Shown: one piece after another, positions 11,035 to 22,916 of the stretch
Numbering within the stretch: position 1 is the first letter of the stretch
How the letters are laid out: every line of letters begins with the position of its first letter
Assembly: GCA_949130495.1 (NCBI GenBank)
Contig: OX422211.1
Span: 533,544,017 to 533,608,016, forward strand
DNA: 64,000 nucleotides
Source: Sambucus nigra
Taxonomy: Eukaryota; Streptophyta; Magnoliopsida; Dipsacales; Adoxaceae
Reading direction: 5' to 3'
The notes under the pieces: generated by a model
Database searches by the model: none
The model's input: the letters and a program-made list of their open reading frames with translations, nothing else
Told to the model about the DNA's origin: nothing
Position numbers and translations under genes: made by a program

Positions 11035-13155
11035 CACCAACCTACCAAGTTATTACCAATGTAATAACATGCTCCTGATGTGCTTTTATCGTCATCAGAA
11101 TAGCCATCCCAATCAGCATCGGTGTATCCTATTATAGTGCTAGATGTGTCATTTGTGTACCAAATTCCTAGATTGATAGTCCCTTTTACGTATTTTACAA
11201 TTCTTTTGATGCATAGTAGGTAACTTTCCTTAGGAGCATTTTAATAGCGGGAAAACACACAAACAACGTACATTATACAAGTATGTGAGTCATTCAGGTA
11301 CAGAAGGCTACCTATCATGCTTCTATACAAGGTAGGATCAATGGGTTTTCCCTGTTCATCTTTCGATAATTTGACTGAGGTACTTATGGGTGTCCTAACA
11401 TTTTTGGCATTTTCTAATCTAAATATTGTAAATCCCCCATTAATGACATTTGGAATTCGCCATGCATAATATTTGAAAAGTTTTTAACTTCAGTAAGGGA
11501 TGTCGATTAAAAAATAATGTCATATGTTTAAACTTGGGAGATGAAGACATGTTAGTTAAATTTTTTAACAAATAATGCCTGGTCAATACCACCTCGTCGA
11601 AAACCATTATTGATAATGAAGGTCGAGAGACGTTCGTACCAGGCCGTGGGGGCTTGATTTAAACCATATAACGCCTTTTTCAAAATATAGATGTGGTTCG
11701 GGCAATGAGGATCAATGAAGCCTTTAGGCTGTTCAACATAGGTTTCTTCGATCAAAATACCAATAAGAAAAGTGGATTTCACATCCATTTGAAAAGGTGT
11801 GAAATGTAAATGACATGCTATTGCTAAGAGTAATTGAGCAGACTGGAGTCGAGTTACAGGGTAAAAGGTTTCCTTGAAGTTTATTCCTTAAATCTGAGAG
11901 TAACCTTGAGCCACTAAAATGGATTTATTTCTAACTATCATCCCAGATTCATTTGATTTATTTTTAAAAATCCATTTAATGCTAATAACCCTTTTATTTT
12001 CTGGCCGAGGTACAAGATACCATACATCATGACTCTTGAACTGAGAAAGCTCCTCTTATATAGCATTAATCCAAAAAGAGTCATTTAGTGCTTCATTCAC
12101 ATTCTTTGGTTATACTAGGGATAGAAAGCATGCGAAATGAGCAATATTGTATAATTGGGATCTTGTACGAACAGGCTCATTAGGGTTACCAACTATTTTA
12201 TCTAAGGGATGATCTTTAGAAACCTAGTTAGGTACTTTTGGGGTCTTAGTTGGTAAAGAATAAACTATCTTTGGAGAGTCATAATTTAAAATATTTTTTG
12301 ACTCATCCACTATAGTTGGCTCTTGTTCTTTACTGTCAACATCAGTGTCACTAATAATCACATTTCTAGATTCTAATAGAACTTTGGTATGCATATTATA
12401 AACACGATAGGGCCGACTATTAAGGGAGTAACCAAAAAAGATTGCTTTATCTCCACGGGTTTCAAATTTAGAGAGGTGTTCTCTATCTTTGCAAACATAG
12501 CAAATACTCCCAAATATTCGAAAATATTTTAAGCTGGGATTTTTATCATACCAGAGTTCATATGGAGTCTGTTTGGTATTTTTCCAAAAATAAACCCTAT
12601 TGATTATATGACATGTCGTCTAAACTGCCTCAACCCAAAAGTAGTTTGGTAATTTCTTAGCATGTATCATTACCCTAGCCATCTCCTGAATTGTGCGATT
12701 CTTACGCTCGGCTATACTGTTTTGTTGTGGCATTTTAGGAGCACTGCATTCATGTTTGTAATCATTGTAGTCATAATATTCTGTTGCACCTAAATCTTAT
12801 AATTCACCTCCTCTATCTCTATGAATTTGATTCACTTGGGTATCTTTTTCATTTTCAATATGTAGAAGAATTTTCAAAAATTCACAAAATGTGTCAGATT
12901 TTTGTTTTAAGAAAGCAACCCAAGTGAAGCGAGTGAAATCATCCACCATAACTAGAATGCAACTGTTACCACAAAGGCTTATAGTTCTAGAAGTAACCAT
13001 AAGATCCATGTGGATAAGCTCTAGAGGTTTTGTTTTTAAGATTTCTTTAACTTTCTTGTGAGCAGTTTTCACTATCTTTCCTTCTTGGCAGGGACCACTA
13101 ACAACATTTGAAATATATTTTATTTTGGAAAGACCTCTAACTATTTATAGAGATC
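11035..13155 (-). pseudogene. Copia pol: integrase core, RT and start of RNase H
   Basis: Minus-strand reading begins in the integrase core (LELIHMDLM, VDDFTRFTW at 12797-13072; HRDRGGEL). The DDE glutamate region (NSIAERKNRTIQEMARVM) and the FRIFGSICYV tail follow. RT continues with WYLVPRPENKRVI, KWIFKNK, then MDVKSTFLIG and KKALYGLNQAPTAWYERL (11552-11788). The catalytic YVDD region is ruined (stop, then TYDIIF). RNase H starts with DADWDGYSDDDKST and ends at the insert. Several stops interrupt it. These enzymes copy and integrate Copia cDNA; this copy is dead. The 5' end is cut by the Gypsy insertion at 13161, and its upstream part resumes at 25216. Confidence 0.85.
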
Positions 13156-13160
13156 TTAAT

Positions 13161-15411
13161 TGTCACACCCCAAACCCAATATCCATACTAATCATTCATT
13201 ATTAGAATAATTAAATCATAATATTGAGCCCATTGGAAATATAATTCATCTATTCTTGTGCCATAACGAAATCAATATCAGAGTCATAATTAAGCGGACA
13301 TACAATACTATGATTAACTATGATAAAATTTCACAATCATCAACTCAATCCATACTAACACAAAATGTACAATGTGTGGGTAGATTAAAATCTTCAGTGT
13401 GACAATGATAAAATCCCCATATTTAAACCCCGACTCTTTCCAACGGTGCAACTCTCGAAGTTACCGGTCATATGGTATTCTAGTTGGCAGCATACAAACC
13501 TGAAATTGTTAAAATATAAACTGTAAGCATTAAGATTAGTGAGGTACTCCTTCCCTACAATGTAATAACAATTCTATATAGAATATGTGGATATAAAATC
13601 CGAACAATCCTGCCCATTGGCAATAACAAATCCTGGATCATAAGATCCAAATAATTCTGCCCATTGGCAATAACAAATCCTGGATCATAAGATCTAAATA
13701 ATTCTGCCCATTGGCAATAACAAATCCTGGAACATAAGTTCCAAATAATTCTGCCCATTGGCAATAACAAATCCTGGAACATAAGTTCCAACAAATCATT
13801 GGATCTTTGTCCAATTCCAATCCTGGATCATAAGACCCAACCAATCCTGGATCTTTTAATATCCAAACAAATCCTGAATACCGAAGTATTCAAAAAAATC
13901 CTCTCTTAGAGCTATATTCATATTTATATATGAAACAAATCATAAGTACACTCACCTTGACAGTTTAACTGGCTTTTTCCTTGCTTTTATCTGGTACTTG
14001 TTCAATTAGTTCTTCTTCCCTTACTATAATTATTACAATATTAGTATCATCATAAGAATATCAATAATCCAAAGAATTATTTAAACATAATTCAATCCAT
14101 AAGCATCACATCATTCCATTCAAATCATTTATCACAAGTGAAGTTCCATCCCTATCCATGTCAAATCATAGACCAAATATAAATTCATTTATTCTTGTAA
14201 ATTCAATCCTTGTCATATTAGTATTCCAATACAAAAGAAGATACATCGTTTTAAGTCTCCTAGAGCAAGATATGATCATTTCTTTACCACATATCAAATC
14301 TTCCCTATAGGCTCTTTCATCGTTCATTCAACTTCCAGGAATTTCCATAATTTTTCTACATAATAAATTTATGTGATATTTCACCCAACATCAGTAAACA
14401 TACTAAAAAATACAAGATTAAAATTTCATAATTTTCAGAGTTCATTTGCTATGTCAAGCAAAACATCGAACACATGGCGGGCATACTTTCACCCTTAGGG
14501 CAGATTTCACACCCGAACTTCAAACTCTCACCAAAGACTCATTTTTTTGTATTTTAACATGATTTTCGTATATGTCATACATATATGAGTCCAGGTTAAT
14601 CTCCAATTGTAATCAATCAATTCCAGTAAGTACACAAAAATATATGGAAGTTCGAATAAGCAGAGTTTCTAAACAAAGTAATTTTTAGGGTTTTATACAT
14701 TAAACTTAACTTAAACTTTCATCTAACCAAACATATATATCAAGGGCTGAAAGTTTAGTAAAAAAATGATGGTTTATATCATCTAAAACATAAATATAAG
14801 AAAAACAATAAGATTTGCAGTTAGAATTACCTTCGGGGCTTTTATGTAATTTTCTATGAATTTTCTTCAATTTTCTCCTCACTTTTTCTTCCTAACTTCC
14901 TACTTCTCTTTCCTTAAGCTTAAAATCTCTCATGGCTGCATTTTGGATGAATAAAGAGGTAATTCTAAGGGTTTACGGTTGGCCAAATCCACGACCCTTC
15001 CCAACCAATGAGAATAAAACATTTGTTGCCATAATAAGACAAAATACTACTTAACGGATGGACTATTTTGCCCTTGTTTCGTAATTTTGGTATAACTTCT
15101 CACTCGAACCTCCGTTTCACACACCGTTTGTTGTGTTACAACCATAACTCACTTGTCTAAAACTATATAGTTTTCACCTCAAGTAAATTGTTATGTTATA
15201 AAGGTCAAAACTAGCCTTAAACATGAACATTCCTACCGAAACCTTCAAAATTTTTTATTTGTAACTAATTCGACATTTCATGCTTTTTGAAGGTAGGATT
15301 AGACTAAAAATAATAAATTAACATCACATATATTAATAACACACTAATCATATCACATAATCTAGGCATGATTTAAGCATAATTAATCATAATTATATTC
15401 GGGTTGTCACA
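13161..15411 (-). repeat. 3' LTR of the Tekay-type element
   Basis: 2251 bp, starting TGTCACACCCC and ending GGGTTGTCACA on the plus strand. It matches 22917-25210 nearly throughout; the chief difference is 43 bp present near 23012-23054 of the other copy and absent here near 13252. Contains a four-unit 47-bp tandem repeat. Confidence 0.92.
13602..13792. repeat. 47-bp tandem repeat within the LTR, four units
   Basis: Each unit contains CTGCCCATTGGCAATAACAA then a short palindrome, either GGATCATAAGATCC-like or GGAACATAAGTTCC-like. The partner LTR has the matching array at about 23402-23592. Both unit types alternate in the same order, so the array predates the insertion. Confidence 0.85.
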
Positions 15412-18400
15412 ATTCTCCCCCTGTTAGGAAATTTCGTCCTCGAAATTGACATACCTTGGTTGTCCGAATCAAACAAATACGGATAACGCATTTTCATGCT
15501 ATCCTCACTCTCCCATGTAGATTCTTCCATGGAATGCCTTCTCCACACAACTTTCACAAGTGGGATCACCTTTGATCTCAATATTTGTTCTTTCCTATCG
15601 ACGATAGCAAGCGGTTCTTCCACGTAGCTCAAATCTTGCTTCAACTCAATAGGTTGTTCCACCAATACATGTGAAGGGTCCGCTACATACTTTCTCAACA
15701 TAGAAACATGGAAAACATCATGTAATCGAGCTAACTCTGGTGGTAATGCTAACTTGTAGGCAACCATCTCGACTTTTTCAAGGATTTCATAAGGTCCAAT
15801 GTAGCGTGGACTTAATTTTCCTTTCTTTCCAAACCTCATAACTCCTTTCCATGGAGATATTCGAAGAAACACATAATCCCCTTTCTGTAATTCCAAATCT
15901 TTTCATCGTTTATCCTCATAACTTTTCTGTCTGCTTTGAGCTATTCTCATTCTATCTTGAATAATCTTCACTTTTTCAGTGGTGACTTCAATCAACTCTG
16001 GACCCTCTATCTTCCTCTCACCAACTTCACCCCAACATACGGGTGTACGACACCGTCTACCATACAACGCTTCATATGAAGCCATACCAATAGTAGACTG
16101 AAAACTATTGTTATATGAAAATTCTATCAAAGGAAAATATTCATCCCAATTACCTTTGAAATCAAGCACACAAGCTCTAAGAATATCTTCCAAAATCTGT
16201 ATTATTCTTTTAGACTGCTCATCTGTCTCGGGATGAAAAGCCGTACTAAACTTTAAGTTGGTACCCATAGCATACTACAAACTATCCCAGAATCTGGAGG
16301 TAAAAGTAGGGTCCCTATCTGAAACAATAGAAACAGGTGCTCCATGCAATCGAATAATTTCATTAACATACAATCTATCATACCTATCAACTGTATACGT
16401 AGTCTTGACTGCTAGAAAGTGAGCTGACTTGGTTAACCTGTCTACCACTACCCAAATCGAATCTGACCCCTTCTGAGGTCGAGGAAGCCCAACTACAAAA
16501 TCCATCGTTACATGATCCCATTTCCATTCTGGTATTGGCAATGGTTGAAGTAAACCAGTAGGTTTCTGATGCTCCACTTTTACTTGCTGACATATAAGGC
16601 ATCTAGCAACAAAATCAGCTATTTCCTTCTTCATATTATTCCACCAATAATGCTCCTTTAAATCCCTATACATTTTAGTACTACCAGAATGCATAGTATA
16701 AATGGAATTATGAGCCTCATTTAAAATTTCCTCTTTCAATCCACCAACATTAGGCACACATAACCGGTGTTTATAAAATAAAGTGCCATCATTCACAATA
16801 CAAAAATCTTCAGACTTACCATCTTGGACATCTTGTCGTTTCTTCTCAAGGAAAGGATCTTGACTTTGCAAATCATGAATACGGGTAGCTAACAAAGGAC
16901 TCACGCTTACATGAGCAAAGAATCTATCCCCATCTACTAGCTGAAATTCTACTCCCATTAATCTCAACTGCATAATATGAGCAACTCTAGCACATCGAAT
17001 ACAAGATAACCTGCCTGAAGCCTTTCTACTCAAAGCATCTGCAACTACATTTGCCTTTCCTAGGTGGTAGTGAATTGTACAATCATAATCTTTGATTAAC
17101 TCCATCCACCGCCTCTGCCTCAAATTCAACTCCTTCTGAGTAAATAAATACTTAAGGCTTTGATGGTGAGTAAAAATTTCACATACCTCACCATGTAGAT
17201 AATGACGCCATAATTTCAAAGCAAACACAATAGCAGCAAGTTCCAAATCATGTGTAGGATAATTACGTTCATGTGTACGCAACTTCCTAGAAGCATAAGC
17301 AATAACTCTACCATGCTACATAAAAACACAACCCAACCCCTGGTGTGAAGCATAAATATAAATAACAAAACCATCTCCACCATGTGGAATAATAAGAACA
17401 GGGGCAGTTACCAACCTCTTTTTCAATTCATCAAAACTATTTTCACAATCAGAATTCCATTCAAACTTAACATCTTTCCGAGTTAGTTTAGTCATCAGCA
17501 AGGCAATTGAAGAAAATCCCTTTATAAACCTCCTATAATACCCAGCTAAACCAAGAAAACTCCTCACCTCAGTCACGTTATTGGGCCTCTCCCATTTTAC
17601 AATAGCCTCTACCTTTTTAGGATCAACACATATACCATCTCCCGAAACAACATGGCCTAAACATGCAACTTGTGATAGCCAAAATTCACACTTGCTAAAC
17701 TTGGCATACAACTTCTTATCTTTCAACAGATTCAAAATAGTTGTGAGATGCTTTTCATGTTCAACCATATCACATGAATAAATCAGAATATCATCAATAA
17801 AAACTATCACAAATGAATCAACAAAAGGATGAAGTACCCGGTTCATAAGATCCATAAATACAGCTGGAGCATTAGTCACCCCAAAAGGCATCACCAGAAA
17901 TTCAAAATGACCATACCGAGTACGAAAAGCAGTTTTAGAAATATCACTCTCCTTGACCCTCAATTGATGATAACCCGATCGTAAGTCTATTTTTTAAAAC
18001 ACTTTAGCACCCCTGTAACTGATCAAACAAATCATCTATACGAGGTAAAGGGTATTTGTTCTTAATTGTAGCTTTATTCAGTTGCCTATAATCAATACAC
18101 AAACGCATGGTACCATCTTTCTTCTTCACAAATAAAACTGGCGCACCCCATGGAGATACACTAGGCTGTATGAACCCCCTATCAAGTAAATCTTGTAACT
18201 GAATCTTGAGTTCTTTCAACTCAGTAGGTGCCATTTTATACAGTGCCATAGAAATAGGGGTTGTCCCCGGTGCTAATTCGATACTAAATTCAACTTCTCT
18301 TTCTGGAGGTAACCCTGGCAACTCACTAGGAAACACTTCAGGAAAATCCCGTACAATAGGAACATCGACTAATTGTAAAGCCCCCTTCCTAGTGTCAAGA

Positions 18401-18961
18401 ACATATGCAATAAAACCCTCACAACCCTTACTCAATAATTTCCTCGTCTGAATAGCAGAAATGATGCAACTGGGAACAATTTTCCTTTCCCCCACAAATT
18501 TAAATTCAGGCTCACCAGGCATACTAAAAAATACTTCCTTACAGAAACAATCCATAGATGCATGATATTTAGATAACCAATCCATTACCAGAATTATATC
18601 AAAATAAAAAATATCCAACGGAAGTAGATCTATAACTGTATCTCTAGACCCCACAGTCAAAACACAATCATGAAAAATATATTCAGCTACAACCATATCC
18701 CCCATAGGCATATAAATACCCAACCCCACATCTAAACGAGTACACGGTCTATTCAGGTATATGGCAAAAGCATAGGACACAAAAGAATGGGTGGAACCAG
18801 GATCAATTAAAACATAAGCACTTCTATCAGTAACAGAAAGTGTACCTGTCACCACATCCGGGGTAATATAAGCCTCTTTCATCGTAAAGACTCGTCCACG
18901 TGGCCTGGAACCACTGGCTTGTCCTCTGCCCATACTTTTCACTGCACTTCCTGGAGATAAC
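15393..18961 (-). pseudogene. Gypsy pol: protease, RT, RNase H, integrase, chromodomain
   Basis: Minus-strand order: protease ([11 protein letters not shown], about 18800); RT start ([20 protein letters not shown], near 18050-18110); RT core ([17 protein letters not shown], catalytic FIDDILIYS near 17780-17810, intact); RNase H ([18 protein letters not shown]); integrase zinc finger, DDE region ([23 protein letters not shown], then TDEQSKRIIQ) and chromodomain (VWRRHSMEESTWE near 15530-15560). Breaks: a one-base frameshift plus TAA near 17998-18006 before [14 protein letters not shown] near 17318, TAG near 16271, TGA near 15900. In the intact family this polyprotein makes, processes and integrates cDNA, with the chromodomain guiding heterochromatin targeting. 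Not translatable as one protein here. Confidence 0.92.
15412..15424 (-). other. Polypurine tract of the Tekay-type element
   Basis: Minus strand ACAGGGGGAGAAT abuts the LTR start TGTGACAA. Correct position next to the 3' LTR. Confidence 0.75.
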
Positions 18962-20174
18962 TGTAACACCCCGCCCGCTCGGGGAGAGTGAACGGAGCGC
19001 TAATGCGATAAAATAAATCCAAATCCACAAGTGACAAGGTATAGAGCATCTAAGTCCCACAAAAATATAAATCCACTAATCTCAATTCTTCAAATACAAC
19101 AAGTCTCTCGAATTAAAATTACAACAACTAACTCTAAAAAATCTCCAATGCTCTATACATCAAAATAAATACAAGTATTCCCAAAACAATCCTCGTTAAA
19201 ATCAATCTCCATAGCGCCCCAAAATCTGCGCTAACCTGCCACTAAAAGAAAATATGGGGAAGTACACAATACGACAAGAAAGATGCTCAACAAATATATG
19301 TTAACGATGAATAAAACGTAACAACACGAGTACGAATATTCAAATCAAAATGCAAATCTCAATATCATTTCATCATTATAATTTTTCAACAACACATCAA
19401 TGGGTCACCAGGCCTCACCACATCCGTATATGCTTTATCAAGCCATAGCCCGAGAAACAGGAATTTTGGCGGGTGCCCAACATCCGTGTCATATTAAAAT
19501 TTCATGACAACGTGCTCATCAACAATATAATGATACCACATGAATCAAAATAATTTCAACAATTATTTTCCAGATTTCAATGAATTTATCAATTCAAATA
19601 TGAGTTCAATTAATCAAGAATTCAAAGAGAATGACACTCGCGAGATTTAAGGAGCATATTGTGTAAAACCCTATACCTCAAACTATGATGAGAAACCAAC
19701 GATCACATCCTCAAAATCAACACAAAAGATCTACAAAAGCTCCTCCAAGAACCTCCAACAAAATAGCCCCAAGAACACCTCTAATCTAAGGTTGGAACTC
19801 ACAAATCTCAAGGGTCAATGTGTATATAAAAAGAAGAGGAATATAAAATATATTTGCTGCCAAAAGTATGTTAAAAGGCTTGTCCACGACTTCCTCTTAT
19901 AATGCAAAGAAATGAAGAGTTGGAATCCAAAAGACTCCTTTAAATAAGGCAAAGAAATGAAGAGTTGGAAGTCAAAACAACTCCAAGAGTTAGAAATATT
20001 TAAAAATCATTTTAAAATCCGTTTTAACTCCGTTTTCGAAACCGTTTGAAATTCTCGCCTTTAAAAATAATAACCAACATATTTGAGCAATACAAATTTT
20101 TTTATCAAAAACTTTATTTTCCTCCATTTTCCAGAAATTAATTAAAATAGCCCAAAATTACGCGGGTTGTTACA
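18962..20174 (-). repeat. 3' LTR of the nested non-autonomous element
   Basis: Starts TGTAACACCCCGCCCG and ends GCGGGTTGTTACA on the plus strand. Near-identical to 20417-21580 except for about 48 bp near 19409-19456 that are missing from the other copy. Confidence 0.92.
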
Positions 20175-20416
20175 CTTCCCCACTAGCAATGGAATTTCTC
20201 CCTCGAAATTCGCCGAATGCCTAACTCTCAAAAAAATCAGGCCACTACACTAACTCCAAAAATAATTTCGTCCCCAAAAATAATTTCCTCACCTCTAATC
20301 TCGAAACCTATCACGAATTTCACCTAAAATTTTCTATCTCCAAAAATTATTATCCACACACTGAACCCAAAACCCAAGCCCCGAGGGTTTCCGTATACCT
20401 AAGCTCTGGTACCATT
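20175..20416 (-). other. Internal region with primer site and polypurine tract
   Basis: On the minus strand the primer site AATGGTACCAGAGCTT (20401-20416) follows the 5' LTR; it is a variant of the initiator-Met type TGGTATCAGAGC. The purine-rich GCTAGTGGGGAAG (20175-20187) precedes the 3' LTR. In between is only short non-coding sequence, including a Gypsy-like GAGGGAGAAATTCC. Confidence 0.7.
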
Positions 20417-21580
20417 TGTAACACCCCGTCCGCTCGGGGAGAGCGAACAGAGCGCTAATGCGATAAAATAAATCCAAATCCACAAGTGACAAGGTATAGA
20501 GCATCTAAGTCCCACAAAATATAAATCCACTAATCTCAATTCTTCAAATACAACAAGTCTCTCGAATTAAATTTACAAAAACTAACTCAAAAAAATCTCC
20601 AATGCTCTATACATCAAAATAAATACAAGTATTCCCAAAACAATCCTCGTTAAAATCAATCTCCATAGCGCCCCAAAATCTGTGCTAACTTGCCACTAAA
20701 AGAAAATACGGGGAAGTACACAATACGACAAGAAAGATGCTCAACAAATATATGTTAACGATGAATAAAACGTAACAACACGAGTACGAATATTCAAATC
20801 AAAATGCAAATCTCAATAGCATTTCATCATTATAATTTTTCAACAACACATCAATGGGTCACCCAGGAATTTTGGCGGGTGCCCAACATCCGTGCCATAT
20901 TAAAATCTCATGACAACGTGCTCATCAATAATATAATGATACCACATGAATCAAAATAATTTCAACAATTATTTTCCAGATTTCAATGAATTTAACAATT
21001 CAAAAATGAGTTCAATTAATAAGAAATCAAAGAGAATGACACTCGCGAGATTTAAGGAGCATATTGTGTAAAACCCCATACCTCAAATCATGATGAGAAA
21101 CAAAGGATCACATCCTCAAAATCAGCACAAAAGATCTACAAAAGCTACTCCAAGAACCTCCAACAAAATAGCCCCAAGAACACCTCTAATCTAAGGTTGG
21201 AACTCACAAATCTCAAGGGTCAATGTGTATATAAAAAGAAGAGGAATATAAAATATATTTGTTGCCAAAAGTATGTTAAAAGGCTTGCCCCCGACTTCCT
21301 TTTATAATGCAAAGAAATGAAGAGTTGGAATCCAAAAGACTCCTTTAAATAAGGCAAAGAAATGAAGAGTTGGAAGTCAAAACAACTCCAAGAGTTAAAA
21401 ATATTTAAAAATCATTTTAAAATCCGTTTTAACTCCGTTTTCGAAACCGTTTGAAATTCTCGCCTTTAAAAATAATAACCAACATATTTGAGCAATAAAA
21501 ATAATTTTATCAAAAACTTTATTTTCCTCCATTTTCTAGAAATTAATTAAAATAAGCCCAAAATTACGCGGGTTGTTACA
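20417..21580 (-). repeat. 5' LTR of the nested non-autonomous element
   Basis: 1164 bp, same ends as 18962-20174. The two differ by one ~48-bp deletion and few substitutions by eye. Confidence 0.92.
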
Positions 21581-21585
21581 ATAAC

Positions 21586-22748
21586 ACGCTACTTGCTGAT
21601 TCACTAGGTGCTGCTGTAGTCTCTGCCAACTGCGGACAATTCTTCCTAACATGCCCCACTTGATGACAATGGTAGCATTACACTCCTTTAAGATTAGGAC
21701 ACTCGGATTTATAATGACCCTCCTCTTTACAAAAGAAACATGTAACAATTCTTGTCAGTGCCTCACCCTTTCCTGACCTCCTAACCAGATTAGAAGATTC
21801 CCCACCCCTAGTATCTCTGCCAAATCTCCCTTGGCCTCTACCACTATATCCATCACCTCTCTGAAATTTATGAGGTTCCACCTTAACACTTCCACCCTCA
21901 CCTCATCTAGACTGAGATGTGTCGAATCTGATTTTCTTAAAACTCTCTCAACTCGCAACACCTTGGTTCATATGCCTTTCTGCTATCGTGGCTTTGTTTA
22001 CCAGAGAAGCATAATCTTCTAACTCATAAGTGGCCACTCTATTTTGAATAGGCCAAATCAGTCCATCTTGAAACTTACTACATTTATCTCCTTCATCCTA
22101 CACATACTTAGTAGCAAATCTAGACAAAGCAGTAAATTTAGCATCATACTCCCTTACAGAAATTTTCCCCTGGGTCAAATTTATAAATTCCCTCACCTTC
22201 TCCCTCCTATAAACCTTAGGGAAATACTTAACGTACAAAGCTTTAATAAACTCATCCCAAGTAATAACACCAGTACCTTCCATTCTCGGCACCAAATGGT
22301 TGCTGGCTTCCCACCAATATTTGGCCTCTCCTTTCAGCTTAAACACAGCTAGATTCACTTTCTGGTCATCTGGAACTTTCATAACTGCAAATATGGTCTC
22401 TATATCTCTGACCCAGATCTCAGCTTCTGTAGGTTCCACCGACCCTGAATATTCTGGAGGATCCAGCTTCAAAAACTTCTCATGCATGGAATCTTTCATT
22501 TCCTTCCTTGCCTCTTTATCAATTCTGGCCACAGTCTTTGATTCCAGATATCTAGCTTGTTGCTCTGCCATTTGCGCCATATTTCTTTCTTGTTGCTCTG
22601 TCATCCTCAGTAGTGCCTGAGCCATTATTTGCATCTCCGTAGGCTGTTCTTGCTATCTAGCCCTTCTAGTAACACTTTGCTCTACTTCAGTATTCTCTAT
22701 ACGAGAAGCGACTCCCTCTTCTCTAGGTTGTCCATTACCAGGTTCCAT
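21586..22748 (-). pseudogene. Gypsy gag with two CCHC zinc knuckles
   Basis: The minus-strand ATG at 22748 (MEPGNGQPREEG) opens a frame with a TAG after 31 codons, then resumes (MQIMAQALLRMTEQQERN). The retrotransposon gag core follows (FLKLDPPEYSG, EAEIWVRDIE, FKLKGEAKYWWEA, FPKVYRREK). A TAG at 22098-22100 and a TGA at 21903-21905 break the frame. Zinc knuckles are CFFCKEEGHYKSEC (about 21700-21740) and CYHCHQVGHVRKNC (about 21640-21680), separated by a TAA. Gag forms the virus-like particle and binds RNA. The frame leads directly into the nested insertion at 21581. Confidence 0.9.
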
Positions 22749-22899
22749 CTGGAATTATCTGTAATACAACAAAATTCTAACATCCAATATAAACAGTTTA
22801 TGACACTAAACTATTGGTTAGTATATAAACAATTCATAAATATAAAATCAACTAAATACTGCCATCTAATCGTCACACACGTCCAGAATTAATAACCAC

Positions 22900-22911
22900 G
22901 CTCTGATACCA
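22900..22911 (-). other. Primer binding site of the Tekay-type element
   Basis: Minus strand TGGTATCAGAGC, five bases after the 5' LTR end, complementary to the 3' end of initiator-Met tRNA. Confidence 0.88.
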
Positions 22912-22916
22912 CTAAT

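Larger units (their letters stand above)
18962..21580 (-). mobile_element. Non-autonomous LTR retrotransposon nested in the Gypsy gag-protease junction
   Basis: Two LTRs (1213 and 1164 bp) surround only 242 bp of internal DNA that has no gag or pol. A perfect ATAAC duplication flanks it (18957-18961, 21581-21585). LTR ends are TGTAACA/TGTTACA. Very short internal region with long LTRs resembles a TRIM/LARD-type or deletion derivative of a Gypsy element; it must use enzymes in trans. It is the youngest layer here, being an insert within an insert within an insert. Confidence 0.92.
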
